A program made the translations under genes and the position numbers. From NCBI GenBank assembly GCA_019054805.1, contig JAHQIY010000013.1:1116001-1180000 (forward strand): a stretch of DNA of 64,000 nucleotides, in the 5' to 3' direction. This DNA is from Brachionus manjavacas (lineage: Eukaryota; Rotifera; Eurotatoria; Ploima; Brachionidae). How positions within the stretch are numbered: position 1 is the stretch's first letter; every line of letters begins with the position of its first letter. Below, in pieces: positions 1-13,300 of this stretch. The notes under the pieces are model-generated. The model was not told the origin of the DNA. It saw nothing but the letters and a program-made list of their open reading frames with translations, and made no database searches.

Positions 1-1415
1 AAAAAAAATCAATATTATTTTTATTTTTAAACTAAATAGTTTTTTACTAGAAAATGTAAATTATGCTTGATCAATTCTAAAACCTTCCGATATTTAATGC
101 TTCTAAATCTACAAAATCGATTTACAAAATATTTTGCAATTTTTCAGTATTTTAAATTTTGTGATAAAATATCTTGCCATATTTTCTAAATTTTAAATCG
201 TGATGATTTAAAGTTTTTTGACAACTATCAGCGAATATTTAAATAATTCCCTATTTTAAATTTCTTACTCTTAAAACTCTTAAAACTGGTCGCTAAGGTT
301 AGCCTTGACTTTTATCTTTTTCTAAGGAAATAAATAAAAGTATTAAAAATAATTAAGACAAATTTAGATCATTTACAGTTTTTTCCATGGTTTTATCCTC
401 TGAGTCTGAAATTATCTGGGCATTTTTAAAATAGACCAAATTTATTGAAGTGAATAAGCTAGTTGTAATTCTTCGTTAAAATAATCCGCCATAATCTGGT
501 TTAATTAATAAACTTCAAGTTAAATTTTATGTTTCACATATTACTACTGATATTTTTGTATTTTATATCTTACAAACCAAAATCTTATAATTTGATGGTT
601 GTAGTCAAAATTTCCAAATTTTACATCAAGTTTTCATTTCTAATGAGTTTTGGATAGTGATGGGCACCATTTGTGTATCTTTTAATTTCAAAATGAAGTT
701 AAATTTTTTTTTTAAATCAGAACGATAATTAATATGCTCTTCTTAATTTTATATTAAAAATTTTTAATCTTATTCTAAAAAAGATTGCAATAGTAAGGAC
801 AAATGCTGTAATTATTAAATTAATAAGTTAATTATTTTTATCCAAATTAAAACAATCATTCTATTTTTTATTTGAAAGAAACAGGTTAATCTAGGAAATA
901 AGATCAATAAATACTTATGAAAAACTCGCTTTGCAGGTGGAAAATGAAGATATCATTTAAAAAGTCATGTTTAATGATAAAATAAAATCAAAAGACAAAA
1001 AAGAACCAACTTAACCCCTGGTTTAAATTTCGATTCTGAAATATATTTGAATTCAATAATAAATAAAATTAATTGTAATTGAAAGCTAAATTTCAATTAA
1101 GATTTTGTCAAGAAAAAAATGGGATCTAAATTATAAAACTTCAAGAATTTTTTAAATCTAAAGTTAAATCAATTTTGGATTAAACTTGTCTCGAATCGAA
1201 CTTTTGAGTTGAGCGTAAAACATGTTACGGCAGGACTGAGTCATCATGTTCCATTGGTTGTCTGACTAGTGTAGAAATACAAAGTGAGTTTCGAGTCATG
1301 ATATATCAAATAAAATTTATCTAATTTATCTTTTCTCTTTTTTATTTTATTTTATTTTTATTTTATTTTTACTTAATTGATTTTATTATTTTTTTTATGT
1401 AAGGTACAGTCCAGT
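1..1415. other. AT-rich stretch without a recognisable gene
   Basis: I see only short fortuitous ORFs, homopolymer runs and a TTTTA-rich run near 1336-1375. The right edge carries a terminal-repeat-like motif at about 1417, described with the inverted-repeat element. Confidence 0.6.
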
Positions 1416-1807
1416 CTCAAAAAAACGATGACTAATCGATGAAAATTGATGGATCTACTTATTTCAAGGTTAATTCCCGTAATTAGATAAAATTAACTTA
1501 AAAATAGTAGAACCAAATTTAATTAGTAGTATGATTCTTTGAGTACTAGAGAATCATAATATTCAGAATGTCAAAACTACTTTGCTCTCTTGGCATGTTT
1601 TGAAAATGTTCAAATACTTTTTGCACGCTTTGCCAACTTGAGCTAGAGTGATTTTATTCTGTTTTCTTTTTTCTTTTAAAGAATACATAAAGAATGCATT
1701 ACCATGTATTCGAGAATACATTTAAGTATTTTATTGTATTTGGTAAATAGAAATTTTATTTTTTGATACTAGATATTCTGAATCCTCTTGAAAGTTAGCT
1801 TCCTTAG

Positions 1808-3175
1808 ATAAAAAAACGATGATTAATCGATGAATATCCAATACATTATAATTCATAATATTTTCAATAAAACATCAATAAATACATCAGTAATATTTTT
1901 TGATTTTTCAAATAATTATTAAGATAAAAATAAGCAAAAATTTAATAAAAAAGAGATTTTTTTCTAGTTTTGTTTTTCAACTGATGTAATGACCGTTTGT
2001 TTATGAAAAAAATATGTTCCTCTATATCCTGTTATCAGAGAGCTATAAAATTTTATAAACAGGTTATTTTACTTCTAATCTTAAAGAATAATTATTTATT
2101 TATTTGTTATCTATACCGAGCTTACGCTCCTTCAGAATAAGAAAAAAAAAAAATAATAAAAATTAAGTTAAATTAAAGAAAAATTAGTTAAAATAAAGGG
2201 AAATTAAAATCGAAATTTGAATGTTGCTTATTTTTTAACTAAGACCAATTAAGTTTCTTCTCACCTTTACACAATAAGTCCCCGAAATCTTGCCTTTTTG
2301 AGAAATAAGTTTTAAAAATCGTCTTATTTACAAAGAAAGATCGAAACCATTTTTTTTGATAATAAGTCAAAATTAAATTTTTATTTCTTCAATTTTTCAA
2401 TAAAATTATTATTTAATGCTTCATGAAAAAAAGATTTATTAATTAATAAATTTAGATTTACAAACTTTAGCTTAATAGTAAATTTTAAAGCTACTTTTTA
2501 TAGCTTTTTTAAAGAACAATTTTTGTCTTTTTTGCCTTACTAGATAATTAAATTTCTAGTTTTACTAATATTATGCGATTTTTTTATAAATTAACCAAGT
2601 AAAGGGTCTTTTTAAAAATAAAATTCGATTTTAATCATTTTTATTAATTATTAGGCTATTGAGTATTCTAAATTTGACCTCCTTTGCTTATTCCATTTTA
2701 AAGTTATTATCAAAAATGTGAAAAGATTTGAGTTTTTGACATAATTAAAAATTTAAGAAAATTAAGTGTTTTTTAGCATAGCTTTTGAATGGATTCTTAT
2801 CAAAATAATTAATGTATATTCTTAATCTTTGTAAATTCTTTGTAAATAGGACGATTTTTAAAGCTCATTTTTCAAAAAGGCAAGATTTCGGGGACTTTTT
2901 GTGTAAAGGTGAGAAGCAGCTTAATTTGCCTCACTTAAAAAATAAACAACATTTAAATTAGCTAAAAATTATTTTTTTAAAGATTAGAAGTAAAATAATC
3001 TGTTAATAAAATTCTATAGCTCTCTGATAACAGGAAATAGAGGAACATATTTTTTTAATTTTAAACAAGCGGTCATTACTTTTCGATCACCGGTTATAAT
3101 GAAAATTTTCTCGTTTTAATTCAAAAAAATTGAGATAATTCATGGATCAAACATCGGCGAAGTCATCGTTTTTAG
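1808..3175. mobile_element. Long terminal-inverted-repeat element, no coding capacity
   Basis: Two long arms are reverse complements. About 1982-2098 pairs with about 2978-3077 (around 88 percent by eye), and about 2224-2330 pairs with about 2848-2955. The outer ends also resemble each other: AAAAACGATGA-type at about 1810 (a second copy at about 1417) and its complement at about 3160-3172. The spacer is AT-rich with no ORF. The left arm is interrupted by a SINE-like insertion, so the foldback is older. It looks like a non-autonomous DNA transposon; I could not assign a superfamily or target-site duplication. Confidence 0.65.
2098..2215 (+). mobile_element. SINE-like short element, copy A
   Basis: A TTTATTTATTTGT run leads into a short GC-richer core (ACCGAGCTTACGCTCCTTCA) and then an A-rich tail. 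The same order of blocks occurs in reverse orientation at 50367-50471, where a target duplication is visible. Here it splits the left arm of the inverted-repeat element. Confidence 0.6.
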
Positions 3176-4429
3176 CTTGACAGGGAGATAAATAAACAAA
3201 AAAATAATTTAAAGATTTTTTTAAAAATAAAATGAGATTTTGAAGTATTTTTTGAAAAATTAATTTCTTGCTAAAAAATTAAATAATTAATAATATTAAG
3301 CTAGTTGTAAAACATATTATTAAAAATAAATTGCACAATATAATTTTTTTCCCTAATTCAAATAAATTCCTTTTAATTATAAATTTTTCTTCTTAATTAA
3401 ATGAGTTTTTGAATTTATAATTTATTAGCCATAGAGAATCTATGTAACAAAATCTAAACTTCAAATAATTTTTATGACATGGATTTTTTAATTTAGCTGT
3501 AGCGTTCAACTAAACAAAGAATTTAAACTTAATTTTGGTATATTGTTATAAATCATTGAAAAACATTTCGTTTTTTAAATATGTGAAATAAAAATTATTG
3601 TAAATCAAAATTTTATTTTTAAAGGTCTATTGAAATTGTCCATACTTCATAGTAAAATATAAATGCTAATATCTGTAATTTTTTTTTCGAGATTTAGGTT
3701 GAAAGAAAAAATCTATCTGTAGTTTTATTTTGCTTCTAATTACATTATGTAAAAAATAGTTCTGCTTATTTTTAAAATAAAAATATTTTTTTTAATAATA
3801 TTTTTTATGCTAGTTTTATTGTGTTTTGCTAATTTAAAGATAAAATAATGCATTTGGTCGAAATAAATCTAATTTAAAAATCAAGTGACACTAAAATTTT
3901 TCAATTGAAAAGAGTTTGAAAAATTTTTTTTTTGCTTAAATAAAGCTCATAATAGTGTTTATCGATTTGCTCAAATTATCTAAGATATTGTCTTCTAAGA
4001 AATTTTAAAATGATAAAATAATCAGAATTTTTTGAGTAAAGTAATCATTTTTATTTTTAGCTAATACATAGATCTAAACTGTTATGTAAATTCATTAAGG
4101 TGCTTTAGGTAGCTAATTTTGAAAAATATCCTTTTGATCTTTTAAAAGACTTAAAGTCAAACAAAAATGATAATTATAATTTAAATTTTTGATCATAAAT
4201 ATCAAACGAGGACAATTTATTTTCATAAAAAAATATTGTCTTTCATTTAATACTAATTTTGTTACGATTTTTTTTTAAATCTAGACTCCTACGTATATAT
4301 TACTGTCAAGATGGATCAAAAAGAATTAAGAAAAATTTACTTTTAAAATGTTTACTTTCTTTTAAAAAGTTTTTTTAAAAAATAAGTTATTTAATTAAAT
4401 TTTGGGATTAGATTTTTGAAATTTTCAAA
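3176..4429. other. AT-rich intergenic stretch upstream of the aquaporin gene
   Basis: No gene, RNA gene or clear repeat seen. It presumably contains the aquaporin promoter, but I cannot point to a motif. Confidence 0.5.
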
Positions 4430-7400
4430 ATGCAAGCTTGTCGATCAGAAAATGAAAGCCTAATTGAAAGTATTGATAGAGAGGGCATTATGGGTACAAG
4501 CGATTCGTCTATGAGACAAAAGTTGGATGAAAATAGCGAAAGTAATGAAATTATCCAAAATAGAAGATCGTATGAATTTAAGGCACCCTTAATTGTTGAT
4601 GAAGATTTAGATCAGGTTGTTTCACCTGACAAAAACTCAAAGTTCAACTACAATTCGGATGGACAGCGAGTTAAATTTACTTCAAAGAATCCAGACTATG
4701 AACAATTGGAACCATTGATTAAGAATTCAGATCAGGTGACCCGATTCAAAATAGCTCAAGTAAAGGACATCAAAAATTTGCTCGACACCTACGATGACAA
4801 GGCTGAGTTTTTAATAGATGATCAAGGGGTGCTCATCCGTAAAAGTCCAAGTAATTTGAGTGAAACCAAGAGGTCTAAAACTAATTCAGCTGAAGGTATA
4901 TTCGCAAAATTTTGCTTTACCATTAATTCAATTTGTTTCCAAGAAAATGGAGATTCAAAGCCAATTAATTTTAAATATAACAAAGATGCCAAGTCTTTGG
5001 AATGTGAGAACTTTGCAAAATGTTTAGCTCAAATAATAAGCTTTTTTATTTAGTTTCAATTAATATTGGCAGCAACGGAGACTCGAAGAAACAAGGATGC
5101 TTTAGTCAATTAAAATGTTTTTCTTTTTACCAGGCACTTTTTGCTGAATTTTTGGGAACGTACCTTTTAGTTCTTTTTGTTATTGGCTTTGGTTTGCCAA
5201 TATCTGATCCAAATGTGTCACCACCTGAGATAAATGGCTGTCTTGGTTCTGGCTTAATTGTAAATTTAACATTTAATTTTTTCAAAAAATGATTTAGGCA
5301 AATTGAAATATAAGAAAAATTTTTAATAATCATGATCAAAAATTATAAATTTGCTAAAAAACAATTAATTGCTAATTAAAAAATTTAACACAAAGACTCA
5401 TTTTCATGTCGAAACAAAAACATGTTTAACACTCGAAGCACTAGCACCAAGTATTTTGTCTCGTATTAAAAAATTTAAATCCTCATATCTTTTGAACAGA
5501 TTGTTCTAATTAACAAATATTTTTGAAATATGCAGATTTTATCTTTTTCTTTAAAAAAAGGTATAATTTAGTAAAATTACTTATATTTTTTTTTAAATAT
5601 TTTGAATGCTTTATGCTTCTAGTATTTACAATTATCAAGTGGAAAATAAAATTCTAAATGGATGAAAACAAAGTTTCCGGCCTATTGGCAACGGACCCTT
5701 AGAAATAATCTCTTTTTTGAAAGGATGTTCTTTTTAGAATTAAATATTAGCCTTGGTTAAATATTAGATATTAGCGTCAAACGACGCCAATCGCTTTGTA
5801 AAAATATGGTTAATTTAATGGTTATTTTCCCCTAACTAAAAAGTCAAAAAGGATAAAAAGTACGTCTTTTCTAGACTTAGGCTAATATTAGATTATAAAA
5901 AGTACAACAAGAACATTCTTTTTAACTAAAAAAATTCTTAAAAAATAAAAAGTACGTCTTTTTTAAACCAAGGCTAATATTTCCTTCTAAAAATTTCAAA
6001 AAGAACATCCTTTTTGAGAAAAAAAAGTCAAAAAGGATAAAAAGTCATCTTTTCTAGATCAAGGCTAATATTAAATTCTAAAAAGTATACAAAGGGCATT
6101 CTTTTTGGCTATAAAAAGTAGAAAAGATAAAAAGAACCTCTTTTCTAGACTGAGGCTAATATTAAATTCTAAAATGTATAAAAAAATTCTTTTTGACTAT
6201 TCTTTAAGATCTAAATTAATGATGAGGGAAATTATTTATTATAAAAATTTTTTTTTTTAAAAAGAACAAAAAGTACAATCATAGTTTTTTTGTTGTTGTT
6301 GTCAATAGATGAATAATTTAAAGCTTTATAAAGTTTTATTTATAAGCTTTTTTCTATGATATCATTTCTTCGAATTGTTTCAATCAGACTTATGACATCT
6401 TCCATTAGAGTCTGTATTGATGTAAGGCTGATTTCACGCCGACATTTTAGTGTCCTGAGCCTCAATTGATGAAGTGTAATCGCTTTCCAGCCATCCTCGT
6501 AGTCTTTTCCTTTCAATATTGACTAAAAACCTGCAAAATGTCCAGTTAATTTTCGATCATAATTTCGTGCTATTTTGTGAACCTTTCCTAGGGAAATTTG
6601 AATGCTTTGTGAGAAGATTTCAAATGGTCATTTTTTGCAATTTTATGAAATTTTTCAAGAGTAATTGAATGCCTTTTGACAGATTTTCTAGAGTATGAAT
6701 TCCTAGGAGAATCATTGAGAGGAAATTTTAAAATTTTCAGTGGTAATTCGGTTGTTAGAAACTTTTTCAAATGAAAATTGTTGCCTCTTCAAAGATCCCT
6801 TAGGTTTCATTTTATTAGTTTATTAGGTATATTACTGTAAAGTAGCTACCATAGATTTGAAACCTCTGCTAAAACACACATTTAAATCCGCAAAATTACT
6901 TTGAAGATTTAGGTGGTAAATTGAATTATCAGTTGATACAATTTACAGGACAAAATTTTTGTTTTAAAATGTCAGTATCTTGGAATTGAACAAATTAAGT
7001 TAAAGATTGCTTTTTAAAATTTTTGATCATGATCATTTACTTTATTTTGGTGAATCTTATTTAATATTATTAATGAATTTAATTTTAAGGTTGCTTCAAT
7101 AGTCTGGGGCTTCGGCCACATTAGTGGTGCACATATTAATCCTGCTGTCTCGCTTGCATTTTTAGCTAATGGTGAGATAAATTTGGTGAGAGCTTTATTT
7201 TACATTGCATGTCAACTGCTCGGTTCAGTACTCGGTACTCTAACTTTGGTTGAATTGATTCCGTCTTATTTAAATACATCTACCTCTTCTAAAAATTCGA
7301 TCATAAATTCTACTTTTCTTAGACTGAAACGAGAGTCTAATTCAACAAAGCTCCTAGAGGAAAATTTAATTTTATCGTTTCCAGTTAAATATTCTAACAT

Positions 7401-7807
7401 TGGGTTGACATTACTGAGCGATCAAATAACTCCTCTACAAGGTTATTTAGTTGAAGTTCTAATTACCTTTGTTTTGCTATTTACAATTTTTGCATGCATT
7501 GATAAAACTAGAAATGATCTTGGAGGATCTTTTCCATTAACAATTGGCTTTGCTGTGACAGTTGGTGCACTATTTGGTGTAAGAAAAACACATAATATTT
7601 TTATTTAAATTTATTTTTATCTCATAGGGAAAATTTACTGGTGGCTCGATGAACCCTGCCAGAAGCTTTGGACCAGCGTTTATTAATCAAAATTGGTCGA
7701 ATCACTGGATTTATTGGGCAGGTCCGATTACTGGAGCTATTCTAGCAGGATTTTTATACAAATTACTGAGTATCAGGAAAAAAAATTCCAAAAAAATTTT
7801 TAAATAA
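4430..7807 (+). CDS. Aquaporin (MIP family water channel) with long N-terminal extension
   Basis: Six-helix plasma-membrane channel for water or small solutes. Exons by splice signal and frame: 4430-5003, 5054-5259, 7090-7578, 7628-7807, giving 482 aa. Both pore motifs are present: HINPAV (Asn277-Ala279) and GGSMNPARS (Asn432-Arg435, including the selectivity-filter Arg). The first membrane helix begins near residue 222 ([15 protein letters not shown]). The stretch GFAVTVG...WIYWAGP resembles AQP8-type channels, while [13 protein letters not shown] is more classical; where AQP1/AQP4 have a filter His I read Ala. The extracellular loop between pore halves is long with several N-glycosylation sequons. 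About 220 polar residues precede the channel, unusually long. Introns are 50, 1830 and 49 nt; the 1830-nt one holds a MITE. AATAAA lies at 7954-7959. Subfamily is uncertain. Confidence 0.92.
5692..6308. mobile_element. MITE (CTATTG family, copy 1) inside the aquaporin intron
   Basis: Starts CTATTGGCAACGGA and ends with the complement TGTCAATAG. A second copy lies at 44614-44999 with the same ends. The interior contains a 91-92 bp tandem repeat. No ORF. I found no convincing target-site duplication, so the superfamily is open. Confidence 0.6.
5838..6215. repeat. 91-bp tandem repeat, about four units
   Basis: The motif GGCTAATA recurs at 5880, 5972, 6063 and 6154 (spacing 92, 91, 91). Each is preceded by a GGATAAAAAGT...CTTTTCTAGA block and followed by TAAAAAGTA...ATTCTTTTT. 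The array is intronic and lies within a MITE. Confidence 0.85.
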
Positions 7808-8993
7808 TTTTTGATCATTTTATTAATTAAATGAGCGGAAGCTCAAACAATTTTCAAGATTTTTTTTTTATTTTTAAATATTTGAAATTTGTAAATTCTG
7901 AATTGTAAAACTTGATTTTTGACGAAAGTTAATCTCAATTAATTTAAAGAACAAATAAAATATTTTGATTTTAATTACTGACAAAAAAAATTTTTGACAT
8001 AAAGTTTTTGAAATAGTTAAAGTTTAGATTTAAAAAAAATGCTTTTTAAAACTCATTAAATTCAGAAAAGTACAGCGCTATTAGATTTTGGCATTATAAT
8101 TTTGAAATTTTTAGATATTTTAAAATCGGTTTCGATCGTTGCAATTTTTTAATTCTTTTTCTCTTTAAGGTTCAATAAATGAAAAACGTTCTCAATATCT
8201 CATGATTCAATTTTTGGCTTCAATTAATAATCTAAATATATGAAAACCAAAATTAAAAAAATTTTCCGGTACTAGGGGTCTAAAGACACTTCCGAGAAGT
8301 ATATCTCACGAAATACACCATATACTCCTTTTAATGGTCATATATTCTGAAAGACCACAAAATCAAGGCTTTTCATAGAAATAATTATTCTTTTATTTTT
8401 AGGCATCTTAATCTAAAAAAATGGCGATTTATTATTTTTTAACTAAAAAAACAAAAAAAAAATTAATGCTAAATTTCCATATCTTTTATGATTCAATACA
8501 ATTTTTCAATTAACATTTAAAATTATAAATTTTAAATAATTTTTATCAAAAAAACTAAAAACTAAATAAATTAAAATTAAAAAAAAATGATAGACCTTGA
8601 AGTTGATTTTCAGGAATGTTTGATAAAAATCATTAAAAAAATGCAATTCTTTCAGAATATCTTAATCTCACTATCTTGAACGAGTGAAAATTATTCTGAA
8701 TCGTTGGTCAACAGATCAAGTCAACATCAAAAAATTTACCAAAAATTTTTTTTTCTAATTAATTAGCAGTAGTAGTAATAATAAGACCGCGAAGCGAGAT
8801 AACTCGCAGGGATCTCCCTCAAAGCGGTCGTCTCATTTAGTATTAAATCTGAAAGTCTCAGTTAATTGGTATTTATATATATGTATATATATATTTAATA
8901 TCATTAAATATAAATTAAAAATATTTTTTTAAAAATTAAGTCATTAAGTTGCTCGATATCCTCTGAATATCTATATTAAGCATTTAATTATCA
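7808..8993. other. Intergenic AT-rich stretch with a structured SINE-like core
   Basis: No gene seen. At about 8783-8834 a GC-richer core can fold as three stems: GACCGC with GCGGTC closing, GCGAG with CTCGC, and AGGGA with TCCCT. Similar but diverged cores lie near 17611-17635 and 18450-18500. A TA-rich microsatellite sits at about 8876-8895. Confidence 0.5.
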
Positions 8994-10350
8994 GGCACTA
9001 GTCCAAATAATAGAATGCCAATTAAAAGTGAAGAAAAAAAAACATTAGATAATAGAAATTTATTTAATAGAATTATAATTAATAGTTTGTCAATTGATAG
9101 AAAAAAAAATAATAGAATGTTAATTTAATAGTGTGATAAAAATCCGTTTTAAAAATTAGATATTAAGCCGTCTAGATAATTTTTTAATTGAGTTGTCTTA
9201 TAGTTTTTACACAAAAATTTAATTTTCTCGTCTTTTGCAATTGCAGCATCTCTACGAGTGTAAACATCACCACTGTTTAATTGCTCAAGATACATGTCAG
9301 TTAGGTTTTGTTCTTGTTGGAATTGATTTACCAAAGAATTAACACTTGGATGTTTTTTAGCATCAGTCTCAAAGTTCTTATGCCATGACTCAATATTATT
9401 GTTCGTCCTTGGTAAATCTCTCAAAACTCGGTCATAAACATTCCAGGAATTTGGCGGAAACATTATCCGTTCTCTAATACTTTTAGAACCGGCTTTTAAT
9501 TTGCCAAGAACATAGTAGTTTTCAACATATTGAATAAAACCATCCAAAACTGGAGGTGATGACTCTTTGATGATTTTAAAACACTTGAAACGTCTTCTAA
9601 AGGAACGAATGGTTAACACTTGACCCATTGGTAACATTTGAACACAGCTTTGTTGCTTAAAGATTTTATCAAACCATTCTAGGATACATGTTTTCGCATG
9701 TTTTGACAAAAATGAAACCAACAACCTGCAACGGAACATTTAAAAACAGCATTGATAGAGTTCTTATGGCCAATTCAAAATCAATGTTTACCATCTCAGG
9801 CATCTCAACATAACAAACAAGCATATTAAAAAATTTCATGTAGGTTTCTTGTTTTTTGTCTGGTAAAACAGCATAAATCAGAGGTAGAAACTTACCATTT
9901 TTAAACCCTTGTACTATCATCATCAGCAACAACACAATCTCCAAACTCTAAGTCATCAACAACATCAATATCTTCCGATACATAAGGCAAATCAAAATCA
10001 ACTGTTTTATCTCGATCTTGAATAAAAGTACTTGAGCACATACCACCATCATCTGACACTAAACTTTTCTCAAAGTCACTGATGGTTGTTGTGAATAAAT
10101 TTTTCTTATTTTTCCATATCTCAAAAGATGAGGTGAAAATGTTGAGGTAACATTATTCCTATTAAAATTCTCCATGACTTTTTATTTACTTAAATATTAA
10201 ATGATGCACACTATTAAGTGACTTTCTATGGTTTATTTTCTATTGTAGATGTATTCTATTATTATGCAACTATGAAATAAATTTTCGATGTTTTTTTTTC
10301 TATCAAGTTAATGACTATTATTTTGTCTTACTATTGATTGAACGTTTCCC
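8994..10350 (-). mobile_element. Dead Mutator-like (MULE) transposon with 8-bp target duplication
   Basis: The element starts GGCACTAG, ends CGTTTCCC, and is flanked on both sides by AATTATCA (8986-8993 and 10351-10358). About 150-bp subterminal zones at each end are recognisably inverted copies, rich in AATAGAA. Between them lies a minus-strand transposase relic. The size, long inverted ends and transposase type agree with MULEs, whose duplications are usually 9 bp but vary. Confidence 0.8.
9149..10170 (-). pseudogene. MULE transposase relic (frameshifted)
   Basis: Conserved pieces sit in different frames. NIDFELAIRT matches the catalytic-Asp region of MULE transposases. CSVAGCWFHFCQNMRKHVS, in another frame around 9670-9745, matches the Cys-His motif that follows it. 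LPRTNNNIESWHKNF (about 9380-9420) matches the conserved C-terminal PRTNN-E-WH block of MULE/FLYWCH-type elements. At least two frameshifts and several stops separate the pieces, so no active enzyme is encoded. Confidence 0.8.
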
Positions 10351-10358
10351 AATTATCA

Positions 10359-13300
10359 TTAATTAGATTTTTATCAAGATATTTTACTTCAACGTAATTT
10401 ATTTATTTATTGAATTGAATTAACCTCCTTTAAGGAGAAGTAAAAGAAAATAAAGATAAAATTTTTTTTTTGTGTTTTTGTGTTTTTTTAAAAAATGAAA
10501 AATTATTATCTAAAAATAAAATTACAAAAATAAAAAAGGAACATTAGTTCGAAAATAGAAAAAGGGATGAAAGTTAGAAAGCAAGATAATTCGGACTTCA
10601 ACGTAATAAATATAATACGACCGAAAGTTAATTTCATTGATTTAAAAAAAAGTAGAAATAAATCAATTAAGAGTACTTACTTTTTTGCAAATCAAGTCGT
10701 ATTTATCAAATGTGAATAAATTAGATTAATAAAAATGTGCTTAAATCAAAGTTAGCAGTTATATTAAGAATCGATCAAAATAAATTATTTTATTTTTATT
10801 TTTACAATTTGAGAGATTTGTTAGATTGGTAAGTTTTTAATAAGGGCTGTTGAATAAAAAATATCAAAGTAATAGTAAATCATATTTATTTTGATTTGAT
10901 TTTTTAGTTCAAGCTCAAAATTATTCTAATCAACTTAAAATCAGCTTAAAATTACAATTGAGACGCTCAAATACTAATTATCAATTGTTTTAAAAGTGAA
11001 TTTGTCCTCGATATTTCATTTTTTAAGATGTCTTCAGTATCTAGAATACTACACTCGAAAATTTTTCACAGAATTTGTCGAGAATTAACAAAAATTTTTT
11101 TTCATCAATAGAATACTTTGTTTATATTTTATTGTCTAGAGGGCAAGTTAAGAAATAAACAAATTTTAACTTAAAAGATCAATAGTGTTCTGTAAATTCA
11201 TCATTTGAAAAAATATTCAACCTTTTTCTTAATTTTTTTTTCAATTATTCTATTTTGTAATTGTGAAAGTGAGACTAACTTGAATCTAGTATACTTTTTT
11301 TTAAAAAGTAAATTAAAAATCTATTTACCACATGTGTAAGCATAATTTAAACTCAATTAGTCTATTTTAAGTACCATGAATCATTTAAGTGATGTCTAAG
11401 GTTAAGGTTTAATTAGAGAATTTTTTTTTAAATTTTAATATATAAAAAAATGGACGATTTATTTTTTAGACTTGTTACATTTTTTTGAAGTAATTTCGAG
11501 CCTGAAAAGAACAGAATTTAAAAATAAATTTTGAGAAAAATTACTTTATTTTTTTAACGAAAAAAAAAGTTAGATCAAATTATCACTTTAAATTGATAGA
11601 GTTAAATAAAGTGCTCTAGGAATTGATGACTTTGAATCAGAAATTTTAATTTATTTTTATAGTACTCTTTCGATGTTTTTTGTTAGGAATCCAGAGCTCT
11701 TATCAAATTATTTTGACTATTTAAAAATTCGCTTAACAAAAGCCTTAAAAATCGAATAACTCAATCTTTTTTTATTTTTTCTCATCTGGTCAATTGACAT
11801 GTTCAGTTTATAATTTAAAATAAAAACTCAATTTTTATTTTTTTTTCAACTTTACAATATTTCGTGAACACTTTCCTAACATGGGGCTGAAAAGAAGGCT
11901 ATCGTCTTTCGGAACTGCCCAGAGTATCCACCCAAATTATTTTTTTAATAAATAAATAAAAAAGCCTTAAAACTGACAAGTAGTTTTTCAAAAGCACTAT
12001 TAGAAAATTATTTTTTTATTAAAAATTTGCTCAAATTAACAAGACCGGATAATCTAATAAAAACTGTATAATCTTAAATCCTAAGAACTAATAGGGTATT
12101 GTTTTTTGATCGTTTGGAAGTTCAATGGAAAGATCAAAATGTTCAAAGACTCGAAAATCGGATATTTTTTAAAAAATCTGTTTTCTTAAAATAAATGAAA
12201 CTTATTAAAGGTATAAAAAATGAGAATGTTAATAAATAATATTAAATTTTTTTTTTAATTTGTTAAACTCAGCGATTACAGAAAAAAAATAAAAATAATT
12301 TTTAGAATCCTTTTTGTAGTTTATGGTGTTTTTAATAGTTTAGACCATGTTCTTTTTTGTATTTTATGAAATTCTTTTCTTTTTTAATTTATTATTTTTT
12401 TTTTTTTTAGAATATTTCCTTTAATAGGCAAGTGGAAAGCGCTGGCGATCATGTAGGTTTTAACCTACGCAACTTTCAACTAAACTCGGGTTCTGTTCCA
12501 AACACCGTCTTCATTTATTTTTTTTAATTAAAGACGTAAGAAGCGAGTATAAAAAAACTCTGTTACAAGCACCAATGGTTCTACAAGCTAACCAAATTTA
12601 ACTTGTGTTGCTCTACAAGGGTTTAGACTTATTAATTACATTTAAATTTCAAAGTGGATACAAGTCTAATAATTAATAAAATCGCAATATTAACTAGAGA
12701 ACAAAACCGAGCAGGGTCATAGAAATTAAAAATACAATTGAGTTCAAAAAGGAATTGTGTCCAAGGAATGGAAATACCAAAAAGTGCTTAAAAGAATGTA
12801 ATTCTACAATATTCTGAGTGTCTATCCATAAGTAATTAAACTATTATTTTTAATAATTTGAATTGTAATTGATTTTTTGCAAATATTGGTAAAAAAAAGC
12901 TTATTGATGCAAATTTTACACAATCTAACTCAATTAACAATTCTTATCTACTTGAAAACTTATTTTAATATGTTTGATTGATTTGATAAATGATTAAAAT
13001 CTAGAATTAGAATATATAAATTATTTGTTCATTCGAAAACTCACTCATCAATAATCATTTGATCGAATCATTGCCAATTCGAAAAGGAAATATTTAAATT
13101 TTAAATAAATTTAATTAATTTTGATAAAAAATATAAATCGATGCGATCAACAGATAAGACCAATATGATAGTCTATTCAAGTAAAATTCGCGCTTCATTG
13201 CTTCAACAATTTATTTCAAACTATCACTAACCAAAGCGATTTAAATAAAAACAAATGCTATTCAAAAATACTCTTTTATATTTACATCTAAAATAAGTTT

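Noticed and set aside
12430..12515. Possible tRNA
   Set aside because: There is a hairpin and a T-loop-like motif, but no acceptor stem or D arm can be paired.
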